A program made the position numbers and the translations under genes. A stretch of 64,000 nucleotides of DNA from Anthoceros angustus (taxonomy: Eukaryota; Streptophyta; Anthocerotopsida; Anthocerotales; Anthocerotaceae). Location of the stretch: the NCBI GenBank assembly GCA_010909165.1, contig VJWM01000025.1:992001-1056000 (forward strand). The letters are read 5' to 3'. Under the pieces are notes generated by a model. The model was not told the origin of the DNA, did no database searches, and saw nothing but the letters and a program-made list of their open reading frames with translations. This document shows, piece by piece, positions 35,749 through 47,202 of the stretch. Each line of letters begins with the position of its first letter. The stretch's first letter is position 1.

Positions 35749-38700
35749 ATGGAGAATGCTGAATGGTGGTCGCAGCAGGGGTCTCTGGAGGGGTGCAAAT
35801 GGGAGGAGCAGGAGGCGAAGAAGGCTGTTGATCGGGCCACCAAGTTCATGAAGGATGAGAAGTATCAGAAGGCCATATCTTTGCTGGAAAAGGCCGAACG
35901 GTTGTTCCCTGGTGTCAAAGGTCTGTCAGAGCTGATGGCCGTAGCAGAAGTTTGCTTGGCAGCTACATGGGAACAGTGCACATGCCAAGCAAGGCCTCAG
36001 AGCAAAACTCCGGACTGGTATCGTGTGCTCAAGGTCACCTTTACTACCCCGAGCCGAAACAATTCCTTTCCCTTCGAGCATATACTGTATTGGATGTGCA
36101 GCTGCTTATGTTGGGGCTAGTGAGAAACACGTGGACGTGTCTTGCAGGTGGATGAGAAGGCAGATACTAGCGTCATCAAGAAACGATACCGCCAGCTCGG
36201 TAAGCCTATCAAATCCTGCTTATTTGAGGTGTGGAGGAGCTTGACTTGAATTTTCTGGGCTAGGGCATCGTAGAGATTAAAGATATCTGAATCTTGTAGT
36301 GGTTTGGGATTCCCGTTGTGCAGTAGGTAGACTCGGGTGGTACTTTTCTGGGGAAGATTGTAGTGGTTGTGATGGAGGTAGGCGTTTGGATTTTGTCTGG
36401 TTTTCAGACCTAGACATAGGAAACAGTCCTGCCAAAATAGTACTTGGCACCCTGGTCGTGACTGATTTTCAGTATGATGAAGGCTTGTTGTGCTCGAGCA
36501 GAAGGTACTCATGATGTCCATGCACTATGTCATGTTACGATGTTCCAGCTCTGTTGCTGCATCCAGATAAGAATAAGCATGTCAAAGCTGAGGCAGCATT
36601 TAAGCTTGTTTCTGAGGTAAATCTGTGGTGAGCATGTATTTGATGGCCACTTGTTGCAATATGCCTGATTGTTGGATAGCTTCCGAACTGATGTTATGTT
36701 TAAAAAGTGTTGCTGACGTCGATGCTGGTTGGCAGGCATATGCATGCCTCTCGGACAAATACAAGCGTAATTTATACACACTCGGAAGGTCAAAGGCTAG
36801 GTGCAAGAGGTGTGTGCTGACCAGTCGTATGCAATCACCTACTCCATCGTTTGGCTACTTCCAGGAACATCAGCAGAAAGTGTCAGTTCAGCAGAAGCCG
36901 CAGGCACCAGCTATAGCAAAGCAAAGCCCTTCCGATTGGAAATCGGATGCTGAGAAGCTGCAAATGTTCCGGGAGAGGGCAAGGGCAAGGGTCTCTTCTC
37001 TGGAACACGCTTGGGATGCTAGGAATTCAAAATGGAACGCCCGAGAAAGGGCTAGAGGGGATCGAGGTTCCATTGAGACTTGCAGAGATCAGCGATCTGA
37101 TAAAACAGATTGCTTTTCAGACTTGAGACAACAGCTAGAACAGATGGAGAAAGACTCTAGACAGGGTATGCGTGACAATTTCAACTGGAGGGGTTCAGGT
37201 AGGCAATCCCAGACTGCAGAAGGGAAAACTGGAGATAGGACGTTCACTAACCTGAAGGAAATAGGAAGGCAGAAGAGGAAGGAGAAACCAAACGTCTCAC
37301 AGAGCTTGGATGATTTATTGAACATGTTGCGAGCAGAAAATTCAGCGTATGGAAGAAGGGACTATGTCGGCAGTCGAGTAGAATCTAGAAATGGGACGAA
37401 GGAAGACGCCATAACACCAAGGTATCGTGACAGTACTGTGGAGGCTGGATCGACTTCACATGTGGACCAACACGTCCGTTCGAATTGGTCCTCAGGCAAC
37501 GGAGAGGCTCATATTTCTGACAGTGCTGCGGCTGCTGATCTCCATGCTCGAGCCATCGACAAATTTTTGGCTGACCTGGTGCGCTCAGTGGACCGTGCGG
37601 CTATGGAAGAGGTCCCCGAGGAAGAGGGTATATCAACAACTGCGGAGGACCACTGCTTCCAGAGCAGAGATGCGTCGGACAAGAGTCAGCAATCCTCGGC
37701 GCATTCACCGACAGCGGAATTTGGCAGTTTTGCAACGGGGACTTCTCAATGGAACAGCAAGAGTCCTCGGAGTGGGGAAAGCGCCACAGAGTCCCCCAAG
37801 GCCGATGATATAGAGGATTGGAGCGGATCATACAAGCAAGAGTTTGAGGGGAACATGGCGTCTTTCTCCGAGGAAAATGTTTGTACATGCAATCTGGCAG
37901 GAGGAGAGCACTCGGAACCATTTGACTTCAACCCAGTTTGCTCCGAGCCCAATTTCTCAGACCCCTTTGAGAAGGAAGGAGATGATAATCTATTTGTGAG
38001 CAATCTAGGGGAATGCAGAATAAGAGATATTCTAGAGGATATGGACACCACGTTTGCAGCGAACACGGCTGCCACCTTCTCTGCAGAGGCAGAGTCACCA
38101 GCAATGGACATCCCTGTGGTGCAGGATGCTGCTGAAGCCGTTGCGGAGAGCCCGTTCCGGTTTGGGAGTTTTTCCAAGCTCGCAAAAGAAGATTCAACAG
38201 CTGCCAGCAGCTCTACCCCAACAACTTCCAGCACAGGTCGGGCACCAGAAACATGTGAGTTTATGGATGGAGGGGTCAGTAAGATCAGAATACCGAGTAT
38301 GCATGCTGCTTATGATGAGGTGACATCCAGACGTGTCTTGACTCCCTCACGTAGCCCTCTCTACTCAAAGCATCTTCAAGCTAGGACATGTGATGTATTC
38401 GATTTTCAGGCAGGTGTCCGACAACGGGAGAGTCAGTTTTGTAGATCACCTGGGGTCCAGACACCTGCCACAGGTCGTCTTTCGAAACCCCATCCTGCTA
38501 CTAGTCCACTGAATGGAGAGACTGAGATTGTAGATGCATTTCTCCAGAGTAATGAGTCAACTGGATTAAGAGAACCTTCACCAAGGTCTGCAGACGGCAG
38601 TCTGCATGTCACACAGGGAAGAAGTGAGAGGCTCCAGGAAAGTCCCTTGGAAGGCAAGACTGAGAGCCGGCAGGCCGGAAAGGATTCTTGGAACTCTTAC

Positions 38701-39008
38701 GACCTGGACCGCGAGCAGACAATCATGAGAGAGCACAAGGAGGTGTGTATTTGCCCTGTTCCTACTTCAGCCTTGATTTGCATCAAGGCAGAGTGTCGTC
38801 GTCCTCACCACCTCAAATTCAATTGTGTTTTGTGCAGAAGTCAGACCAGCTGCTTAAGACCTTGGAGCGCCTGAGAGAGGAAGCCAAGTCTGTGGCTGCG
38901 ACTCTAGACAACCTCAGGCGCACTGTGGGAACAGACACAGAAGTTGTCGGTAGCAGCAGCTATTTTGTAAACAGTTGCCATCCGGCAGCTCAAAGCCTGG
39001 TGGCCTAA
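35749..39008 (+). CDS. J-domain (DnaJ/HSP40) protein with long disordered C-terminus
   Basis: Five phase-consistent exons: 35749-36033, 36148-36199, 36549-36616, 36736-38742, 38838-39008; 860 aa. Residues 1-75 (MENAEWWSQQGSLEGCKW, then KFMKDEKYQKAISLLEKAER) are the helical N-terminal cap seen in plant DnaJ proteins of the DUF3444-related group. The J domain spans about residues 87-150: PDWYRVLKVDEKADTSVIKK, then the HPDK loop at about 117-120. The J domain recruits and activates HSP70. After it the protein is about 650 residues of low-complexity Ser/Glu/Arg-rich sequence with no DUF3444, containing FDFNPV, FSDPF and two FGSF motifs near residues 480-640. The last exon forms a coiled coil (DQLLKTLERLREEAKSVAAT). 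Client and location are unknown. The J domain is split by two introns. Confidence 0.85.
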
Positions 39009-39640
39009 TGTCCACGGTTCATTATCTCGCTGGCAAAAGTCGCCGGTCAACAATCAAACCCCTTGTGCCCATGTCCCTCGTCGTCTGCAAACTCGGCACC
39101 TTGGTTTCAGCTACACAAAAGCCGACGCACGAAGCAAACCAATTGTTGGCTTGTGAGAAGGAGAAGAAGTGGAAGACGTCTATTACAGTCCACTTGGACG
39201 GAATTTTCTGTCATGGGACTTGACAACTTGTTCCTTGTGTGGCCAAAGCTACTTGCACCAAGGCCATCCACTCCCTCGAGGCATCCTCTCTAAGTACCGA
39301 TCTAAAGTGCAGGATGCTTAACAGCCATGTTCTTATAAATGTGTACCCGTTCATACCCGTTGAAGTTGCACCTATCTACGACTTGAGCGACATTCAGATG
39401 AAATAATCTTTGAAAAAGAAGTTGCCCACCAAGCTGATACCACCTATCTTTTCTCCTAATAATCTTTAAATAAAAAAGAAGAAATTGGCTACCTAATACT
39501 AAACAATTTGTCTCTCGTCCTACAAAAATAAGCCACATGGAAGAAATGCGAAGCGCGGCCTCCACTAGATGCGGCAGAGCCTTATCATATCCTTTACTGA
39601 GCTGAACTCCGGTTACAGTACCCGAAACAAAGCTACGTCT
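39009..39640. other. Convergent intergenic region
   Basis: 3' untranslated regions of the J-domain gene (+) and the glucuronoxylan methyltransferase (-). Nothing else recognised. Confidence 0.6.
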
Positions 39641-40569
39641 TCACGGAGCAGAATTTTTTCTCTTCTTCTTCTTCTTCCTCTTCTTGTTAGTGTTGGCTTG
39701 CTCCTGGGCCTTCTCCGCTAGAGGGCAGAAGCTGTCGTCGGTGCTGGGATACAGATGGAAATGCCAAAGTCTGTGCACACCATCAACCCTGTTCTCTGCG
39801 CAAAGAAACTCCTCCGCAAAGGTCTTCTCCACAATACGGTCCACGTCGTGCAGCATGATATCAGTGTAGTTGCCGCCAGCAGTGGATGTCCTCTGCTTGG
39901 CCATAACTGCCATGGTGAAGATGGCACCCATCCTGCCGGGAGCCTCAGGGAAGTAGCCTCTGGGAGCGTCTATCATCACGACATCCCACTGCACGTCCTG
40001 CACACCCTCGGGGAGGTTGGTGATGGCCAACCTGCAGCGGGAGGAGGGAATGTGCTGCGACGGCCTGCAAGCCCCGCCCCTCTCCGCCCTGGAATGCTGC
40101 AGCAGGTCGCCGTTGTTCTGCAGCTGCGTGCTGTAGTTCATGTGATAGGCCTCCAGCCCCGGATGCCTTTGCTGCATCTCCGTCACCCAAGACGCCGTCT
40201 CCTCCAAGAACACGGTGCGACCGCCGTGGTTGAGCGTCTTCCACATCAAGGTGTCGTACCCCAACCCGAACACAAGAAAATTGCAGGGCGCCCGCGCCGC
40301 CAGAACCTTCTGCGTGATGAGAATCTCCTCCCTGCTCTGCTGCGGGATGTCCTTCGCCTTGGCGTAATGCACAATCGCCAGAGCAACATCTTCCGGCAGC
40401 CCGCCTCCTCTCCCCGGCCCCGCAAATCCGTGGTCCAGCACCAGGTCCCGCGCCATGCCCGATTGCCAAATGTTGGAGTACCACAGGACGAAGAAGAGGA
40501 ACACCCCCAGCAAACCGCCTACCAAGATCCGTCGCGACCTCGACGCCGTCTTGTGCAGTACCCCGCCAT
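39641..40569 (-). CDS. Glucuronoxylan 4-O-methyltransferase-like (DUF579), frameshift near start
   Basis: Golgi protein of the DUF579 family (GXM/IRX15 group), which uses S-adenosylmethionine to methylate glucuronic acid on xylan. The minus-strand frame is intact from about 40560 to the stop at 39641. It has a basic N-terminal end, a signal-anchor helix (GGLLGVFLFFVLW), PCNFLVFGLGYDTLMWKTLN (SAM site), HGGRTVFLEE, LEAYHMNYSTQL, WDVVMIDAPRGYFPEAPGRM and HDVDRIVEKTFAEEFLC, then a Lys-rich tail. The in-frame region upstream has no ATG. The natural ATG at 40567-40569 is out of frame by one base across a run of four G (plus-strand CCCC 40561-40564); one extra G would give MAGVLHKTASRSRRILVGG, a normal start, and about 309 aa. 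The cause may be an assembly error or a recent mutation. The next in-frame ATG would delete the membrane anchor. GXM versus IRX15 subgroup is uncertain; GXM fits better. Confidence 0.85.
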
Positions 40570-41762
40570 GTCCCGCGGTAGGGCACGGCGCACCAACGAC
40601 TCAACTGAAACACGGAATCCCCCCTCCTGCACCTCCGGCCTGTCCATCCCGGGTCGCCTCAGCACCGAAGCCGGCGGCCATACAACCTGCGCAAGCCCCG
40701 ACATACACACGTACATAACCGCCCTCGCTCGCATCCATCTCGATCGCACCCAGTACATCTTCCCACACACCGACAGCACACAAAAGAACGCATCTCATGG
40801 CACGCACCACCTCACCTCGGGAGCACAGAATTGCAAAACGCAATCGCACGTGCTGTGTTGGAAGGTTCCAGGTCGGGACTCAGGCGCCGCCTCCAACGCG
40901 CCAAATCGCAATCGCGTTCCCTTCCCCTGATGCACAGGCAGGACCACCGATTCAACATTCACTCTCCACACCCCCAGGACACCGGGCCACCCACGTTTCC
41001 TGCTTCCCACCCAGCCAGCGCTTCAACAGCTTGCGAAGCTTCGGCTTCCACCCAGCCCTTTCGCCTCTCTAACGTTCCAGTTGCGACATTGCAACAGAGA
41101 TCGGCTATCCAACATCCCCGTGCCGCAGGAGGAACACTGGCGCAACTCTTCCTTTCCAAGAAAGGAAGAGTATCCTTTCCATCTGCGACAAATCCCCAAA
41201 CAGTGCCGCAACTCGAATCATTTTCCAAGAAAGGAAGAAAAGGAAGAGTTTGCTCAAACTCACAGCCGCCGGTCACCGCCCGTACGAATTCAAGCCGTCG
41301 TTTTGCCGCGTGCACCGCTCGCGGCCATGGCGGCCGATCCCTCCTGCCGTGTGCTCCTCCCTTGAAGCTTGCGACTGTGAGCCGTCTGCACATCAACTTG
41401 CACCTGAATCCCTTCCACACTGTGGAAGAAAGCTCTGTTGCAAACGAGACAGGCCGAGTTCGGATCAGTTGAAGGAAGCTGCCACTCATTGTAGCAAAGT
41501 GACAGATCTGATCACTCCCATCTGTGTTGCAAGGCACAATTCCCGAATGCTGCGTCGATCGAGGATTGCAAAGCGGCGGAAGAGGGGAAGGTTTAAGAGA
41601 TGGAGAGGATGGACAGAAGAGGAGGGGGTTTCAGAGATTCGGGAGGCTGCTATTCACCGATGCCGGAAAGAGCATCTCGTGCACCGCCCTAATATGACAC
41701 AGCACGTAGATAAATAGCGTCCGGGATAGCAAACTGTCAGTCCAGGTCTGCATGCCGTGGTG
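40570..41762. other. Spacer with promoters of GXM-like and F-box genes
   Basis: Two genes diverge across 1.2 kb. Long frames here are on both strands and unlike any family, so I leave them out. A phrase TTTCCAAGAAAGGAAGA occurs twice (about 41154 and 41221), the first within an imperfect inverted repeat. Confidence 0.5.
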
Positions 41763-43214
41763 ATGAGAGTTGCGATGGCGGAGCCGAGCAGCGGCGGGAA
41801 GAAGCGGAAGGCAGCAGAGGTTGATGAGGTGGCGTGGTGTCGGCTACCGGATGATCTGCAGGCGCAGGTGCTGCTATGTCTGCCCATGCGGGACCTGCTG
41901 CGAGCTGCCGCCGTCTGCTCGCGCTGGCGCAGCATCACCAAGGCACCTGCATTCCGCGCCTCCTGGTCGCAGATGGCGCGGCACAGGGAGACTTTCTACC
42001 TGCCCTACCTGGCCTCGGCGTCTCCGCCGACTGTCTGTCTGGCATTCAGCCCTGCGGAGCAGCGCTGGCTATCCATGCCGGATCTCACCTTCCTCTATCC
42101 CTCTGTCAGCTTCTTCTGCACCTCCACTGGTAGGGTTTGTCGTCTCTTGTTGTTGTTGTTGTTGGTTGTTTTGTCCTGAGCTGAGCTTGAGCTTGAGCTT
42201 GAGCTGCCGCAAGACCACGTGTTTCATTCTCGCACTTGTCTCTTGTCTGTGTTTTGATCCGGTTCCCCATGGTGATCAGGCGTGTTCGAGTCCATTCATC
42301 GAGGCCTCTTCTGCAAGTGGAACTACCTCAAGATGAGTCCTGCTCTGGTGGTGTGCAATCCTGTCACCAGGCAATGCCGCACGCTGCCTCCTCTGGAGGC
42401 GGAGAGGAATCACAAAGCGGAGTACTGCTCCACGCACCTGCGCGTGGCCGAGGATGGTAATTCCTTCACAGTCATTGTGGTGAAGAGTTGTGGAGACACC
42501 CTCCAGGTGTGGAATTTCGATTCGGTTTCCAATGCTTGGACGCTCTGGTTCTGCTCCTCCTCCGAAGGCCTCTCCTTGATCAACTATGCCAACAGTGTCT
42601 ATCGAGACGGCGTCATCTATATCGTCGGACGAAATACGAACCCGGAGTGCGCACCATAGCTGGCCCTGTTTGCTTCTCTCCCGATCCATTTCTGTTCCAG
42701 CAGATGGGTTTGCTGACCGGGTTCCTCGTGCAGGAATGACGACTGCCCGAACTACTGCCTGTTTTCCTACAACGTGCAAGCCCGTGCGTGGAACAAGGTC
42801 TGCGAGCTCCCTGACGACGAGAAGCTCCCCATGTTGGTGGAGTGTGCATCTGGGATAATGGTGGTCACTTCCAATACCTTGGTTTACCGCAAGGGCCTGA
42901 CTGTTTACAATCTCGACTCTTGCTCCGGCCAGCTGAATGAGATTGCGCAGATGCCTGATGAGTTCGACCAGTTCTGGAAGTGCTTTCACTCCGAGTACCA
43001 AATGTGCTTCCTACATCCTGTGGGCTTGGGAGACCTGATCTGCTTCCCCACTCATTCGTCCAAGCAGGCTTTGATCTTTAACACCTCGTTAGATACGTGG
43101 AGCTATTGGCCAAGCGGGCCATTTAATTGGCCTGACAGGCCTCAAGATCGGCAGAATTCTGCTCTTATTCCCCCCCTGTGGTTTCCGGTAAGCTTAAGCT
43201 TTTTGAAGCCCTGA
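41763..43214 (+). CDS. F-box protein (kelch/beta-propeller type)
   Basis: Three phase-consistent exons: 41763-42129, 42280-42646, 42734-43214; 404 aa. Residues about 20-60 form an F-box: AWCRLPDDLQAQVLLCLPMR, then LLRAAAVCSRWRSITKAPAF. The rest has the repeating pattern of plant F-box/kelch proteins: CNPVTRQCRTLPPLE, ESIHRGLFCKWN, VWNFDSVSNAWTLW, YNVQARAWNKVCELP, VYNLDSCSGQLNEIAQMP and FNTSLDTWSYWP. Such proteins join SKP1-cullin complexes and choose substrates for ubiquitination. The ATG at 41763 is used; an alternative lies at 41775. A GT donor just before the end (CCG/GTAAGC at about 43188) could extend the gene, but the next gene on the other strand begins 51 bp after the stop, so I take the stop at 43214. 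Confidence 0.85.
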
Positions 43215-43265
43215 GTTTCTTCAGACACCATATCTTAACCATTTCCTCACAAGAAGGATGCCTTT

Positions 43266-45051
43266 TTAAGGTGAAAGGGTAATCCACTCCTGAGGTTTTT
43301 TCCTTTTCCTTCCCTTGTATGCTGCAGCATAAGTTGAGTGAACATATGGGGAGTTCGACAGTTCCCGAGGGATGGGGGATTTGGATGCCCGAAGAATATC
43401 GATCAGACCTCTGAACAGAGCCCTGTCGTCGTTGTTGATGAACGCAAATGCTGAACCAGGCTTATTCATGCGAGAAGCCCTGCCTATCTGGTGTACATAA
43501 TCTTCAAGAGAATGGGGCATGTCGAACACTATAACCTGACTGACCCGGAGAAGATCCAGACCACGGCCAAGCACTCCTGTGGCTATCACCAAAGGTATCT
43601 CACCTTCCAGAAACGAGGCGAGACTCTTCCTCCTCTCCTGCGTCGACTTCTCCCCGTGAACAGCAGCAGTTTTCAGGCCGGTGACTGCCTGCACCGACTC
43701 TGCCAGGAGCTCTGCCCCCGGCCTGCTGTTCACGAACACCACAGCTGGAGGCATGAAGTGCTTGGAGCTGGCGAGAATTTCAAACAGCTTCTTCTTCTTC
43801 TGATTGGATTCCACCCAGATGATGGTCTGCTTCACAGCGCTAGTTGGCAGACCAGGGTTCCCCACAGAGACTACTAGGGGACATTTCAGCAGCCTCTGTG
43901 AGAGCATTGCAATGGCTTGAGGTACCGTGGCCGAGAACATGAGAATTTGAGGCTGAGACAATGCAAGCATCAGCTGCGTGACTTGTTCAAGAAAGCCCTG
44001 TTCCAGCATGCAATCCACTTCATCCAGCACAAGCATGCAGATGTCCTCCAGTTCCACCGGATGCTTGGTTAGAAGATCGATGAGTCTCCCAGGTGTGCCG
44101 ACTACCAGCTCCACCCCGTTCTCGATCCTGTACACCTGCTGAGGCAGAGCATCTCCTCCCACAACCAGAGCTGTTTTGAAGCGCAGACCCTTCGCCAACA
44201 CCTTGGCTTGCTCTTCCACCTGCCCGCACAGCTCTCTAGTCGGCGTAAGCACCAGAGCCAAAGGCCTATTATCGTGGTGAGACAGCTTCTGCGTGCGGAT
44301 CCTGCAGCTTCTCTCAATAATCGGCAGCAAGTACGATAATGTCTTCCCTGATCCAGTTGCCGCAGATACCAGCAAGTCTCGCCCAAGCAAAGCCGCAGGG
44401 ATAGTCTGCATCTGCACAGGTGTCGGACTCTCGTATCCCGCCCTTTCCAGGTTCGCCTGAAGCCGCGGCAGAAACCTGCAGTCGCAGAAAGCCAGAACAG
44501 GGGCCGGGACATCACTCCCTTGCACATGGATGTCCCCTGCTTTCCTGAGCGAGTTGGCCTGCTCTTCATTCACTTGATTGCGCAATTCAGGCTGCCATCG
44601 TAACTGCGCTGCCCCGATCGGTGCTGGGCCGGCCTGATCTTTAACCCTAACGCACTCGTCAGGAAGCACAATTCTCCGCCCCGCCAAACAGGACCGCAGC
44701 TCAGAGCCAGAACCGGAGACACGAGGCACAGGCACAGGCACAAGCGGATTCTCGGCTGGCGCAGCCGAGGATTCTTTCCGCAACCGCAGAACCACCGCCT
44801 TGCACTCCAAGCTGCAAACGTCATCATCCGTCTCATCACAGATGTACTCCCCATACCGCTGGCAGACAACACAGCAAGGCTCCCCTGGCGCTGGACTCCT
44901 TTGATCGGCGCTCCTTGCAACGACGCCATCTGCAGCCAAGGCGCAAGCGCGGCTTCAGGCTCGGCAAGGCAGGAAATCGCTCCCGCCATAGCCAGCAAAG
45001 TCGGGAAACGGAGAGCCAAACCAACCAACCTGACGAAGCGCTTGAAAGCAT
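43266..45051 (-). CDS. RH41: DEAD-box ATP-dependent RNA helicase 41-like with zf-HIT domain
   Basis: Nuclear RNA helicase related to Arabidopsis RH41. The main exon 44929-43266 carries a zf-HIT zinc finger (PCCVVCQRYGEYICDET, then VCSLECKA), the Q motif GYESPTPVQMQTIPAAL, Walker A AATGSGKT, PTRELC, GTPGR, DEVD in place of DEAD (as I recall for this subfamily), SAT, GVLGRGLDLL and HQIGRASR, ending in a Lys-rich tail. This exon has no ATG before the helicase core. A 22-nt first exon (45051-45030, encoding MLSSASS plus one base) joined through a 100-nt GT/AG intron restores phase exactly, giving 561 aa. That first exon is inferred. A second ATG-led frame at 45028-44570 overlaps but is out of frame with the helicase. 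Confidence 0.92.
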
Positions 45052-45271
45052 CGCGCGCCAGTCTAGCCGCACAATCGTTTTAGGGCTTCTTCACGCTCTC
45101 CGCTCTCAGAAATAGTCTAAGAGCATGTCTTCATGAAGCATTCACGTACTACCTAGTCTAGATATGTGACCCTCGAAGCTGTCCTATGGTGCATGTGTAG
45201 GTGAGGGAGGCCTTGAGGTGCAAGACCTTGTGCTAGTAGTACAATAAAATCGCACGCAGGGTGATGTATCA
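45052..45271. promoter_or_regulatory. Divergent promoter region RH41 / methyltransferase-like gene
   Basis: Only 220 bp separate two divergent ATG codons, so the promoters must overlap unless the start codons are misplaced. No clear TATA box. Confidence 0.45.
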
Positions 45272-46796
45272 ATGGCGTGGCCCTTAGTAACGAAGGGCGT
45301 GGGAGGAAGACCTTCTAGAATAGGTTGCCTCAGTCTTGTAGTAGCTTTGGCCTTGTCAGCTATATGTCTGCTGCAGGTCATGGAATTCTACTGGAGAAGA
45401 AGTAACTCCAATGGGAACTCCTTTTGGAACGGGGAGAGCAGGAGGTCAGAGTTCGGCATCCTTGGAGTGCCTTGGTGTAGGTCTCTCTCTCCCCTTCTCG
45501 GAAGCTTCCTGATTTGCTCCATTTCCGGGTTAAGCACGCTATCAGGGCGGGGCTTGCTGATTTTGCAGGACCAAGCGAGGGCTGCAAGTGGAGTGGACCA
45601 GAGAGGATCTGTTGCACAGTCTCAGCACGTTTGTTGCTTTGTACCAGAAGCGTCCTGTGAGGAGCAATGTCCATGGCATGCAATTCGACCACTCTTTCGG
45701 GCTTTGGTTCATGGCATCTTGGCTCAAGCCTGACCTCATCATAGAGAGTGGTGCATTTAAAGGACATTCCACATGGGTTCTCCGACAGGTATGTTATGTT
45801 GTGACTGGAAAGATGTAGTGTGGCCTCTTCAAGATGTCACTGTGATGGGGATGGTCATCAAGAAGTTGACATACTGGGACTCCAGGCCAGACCAAATGTG
45901 CCCATCGTTACCATTAGCCCTGTTCATCCGCGGAAGTATGCGAAGAAGGGAGATGGATATGTGGACTCCAACTGTCACTATTATGCTGGCTCGAAATTTG
46001 TGGATTTCGGGAGAATGGATTGGGATATGGTGTTGAAGGAATATAAAATCCAAGACAAAGGGAAGGTGCTTGCCTTTTTCGACGACCACCAGAGCGAATT
46101 GAGAAGGTGTTGTTCTTCACGTTTGTATCTTTGCTGGAGAGAGGCCACTGTCTAAGCCAGCTCACCCGCTCAATATCTTGGCATAGTTCAGAGTGAAGGA
46201 AGCACTCGCTGCAGGGTTTCAGCACCTCGTGTTCGAAGACAACTATGATACTGGGACAGGCGACCATTATTCTCTTCGCCAGATTTGTGACCAGTTCAAC
46301 ATCAAAGGTAAAATGGACGTTTTTGTAACATTGTTTCTAGCGTTGCATCCACGTTGTATATCGAGGCTGGTGTTTCTGTGCACCAGGCGTAGGGCACAAC
46401 TGCCATACAGATGGTGATGAAGCACGCCTACGAGCTACAAGGACTGCGACATGGGAGAAAGCAGTGGAGATCAAGGAGCTGTGTGGAGCAGGGGATGCAT
46501 GGTGGGGAGTCAAGGGTGAGATGAGGGATAATTTCAATCACGTTTCTTCTCCTATATCAGCAGCCCAGCATCGCCAGAATTCCCAGTTTTTGGAGTCAGT
46601 GCTGGACTTGTACTGGGAGCTTCCTCCCGTGGCTGGCCCATCTTTGACCATGCAGACTAGGTATGACCCTGCAAGGACCAGTTTGCCCCTCATTGAGAAC
46701 CAGGACATGCCGTCATTCCGACGGCATGGCCTCACCGCACTCAATCTTTCAGTTTTCAACGGCTACACACAGATGGCTTACATCAGGATATCCTAA
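45272..46796 (+). CDS. Membrane-anchored SAM-dependent methyltransferase-like protein
   Basis: Five phase-consistent exons: 45272-45474, 45569-45788, 45886-46106, 46192-46307, 46387-46796; 389 aa. Residues about 17-37 form one membrane helix (RIGCLSLVVALALSAICLL), a likely Golgi or ER signal anchor. The luminal domain has HSFGLWFMASWLKPDLIIES followed by GAFKGHSTW (a class I Rossmann glycine motif), VTISPVHPRKYAKKGDGYVD, VLAFFDDHQSELRR, GFQHLVFEDNYDTGTGDHYS and the C-terminal LSVFNGYTQMAYIRIS. I recognise a conserved but functionally unnamed plant family with a methyltransferase or cephalosporin-hydroxylase-like fold. The substrate is unknown. The Asp-Asp-His of FFDDHQ and the later EDNY could be metal or acid-base residues, but that is inference. 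Confidence 0.8.
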
Positions 46797-47202
46797 AGTC
46801 CTTTCGTCATTTGCATCAGTTTGTACATGGAGCTTTGAAGGATTTCCGTGTCATCAGAAACATGTCTTTAAGACTTCAGGCGTGAAGAGATCAGGCTTGA
46901 GTCGAAGCCAACCTGGTTGGTGATACTTAAAGATTCTCGTCATACACCAGTTGACAGCAGAATGAACCTTGCTCTTTGAAATTGGGGAGGAAATATGAGC
47001 ATGTTACAGAACTTGAGGGAGGAAGTAAGGGGATGATACAGAAAATTCGGTAATGAGAATTCCCCGTAACGTATCACCACATTTCCTGGAGAAGAATATA
47101 CTCATCAGAAATTGTTCTAGCGTCTGGCAATAATCCTCGAGTCTGAGAACTCTAGTTAGCACTATACATGCACCAAAAGTGCTGACAACTTGAAAGTACA
47201 AA
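46797..47202. other. Convergent intergenic region
   Basis: 3' untranslated regions of the methyltransferase-like gene (+) and RPAP1 (-). Nothing else recognised. Confidence 0.6.

Noticed and set aside
39755-40930. 391-codon plus-strand frame
   Set aside because: It is antisense to the DUF579 methyltransferase. The GC-rich coding strand keeps the opposite strand open by chance, and no family is recognisable.
40959-41537. 192-codon minus-strand frame between the GXM-like and F-box genes
   Set aside because: No family match, no consistent splice partners, low-complexity phrases; likely chance in GC-rich promoter DNA.
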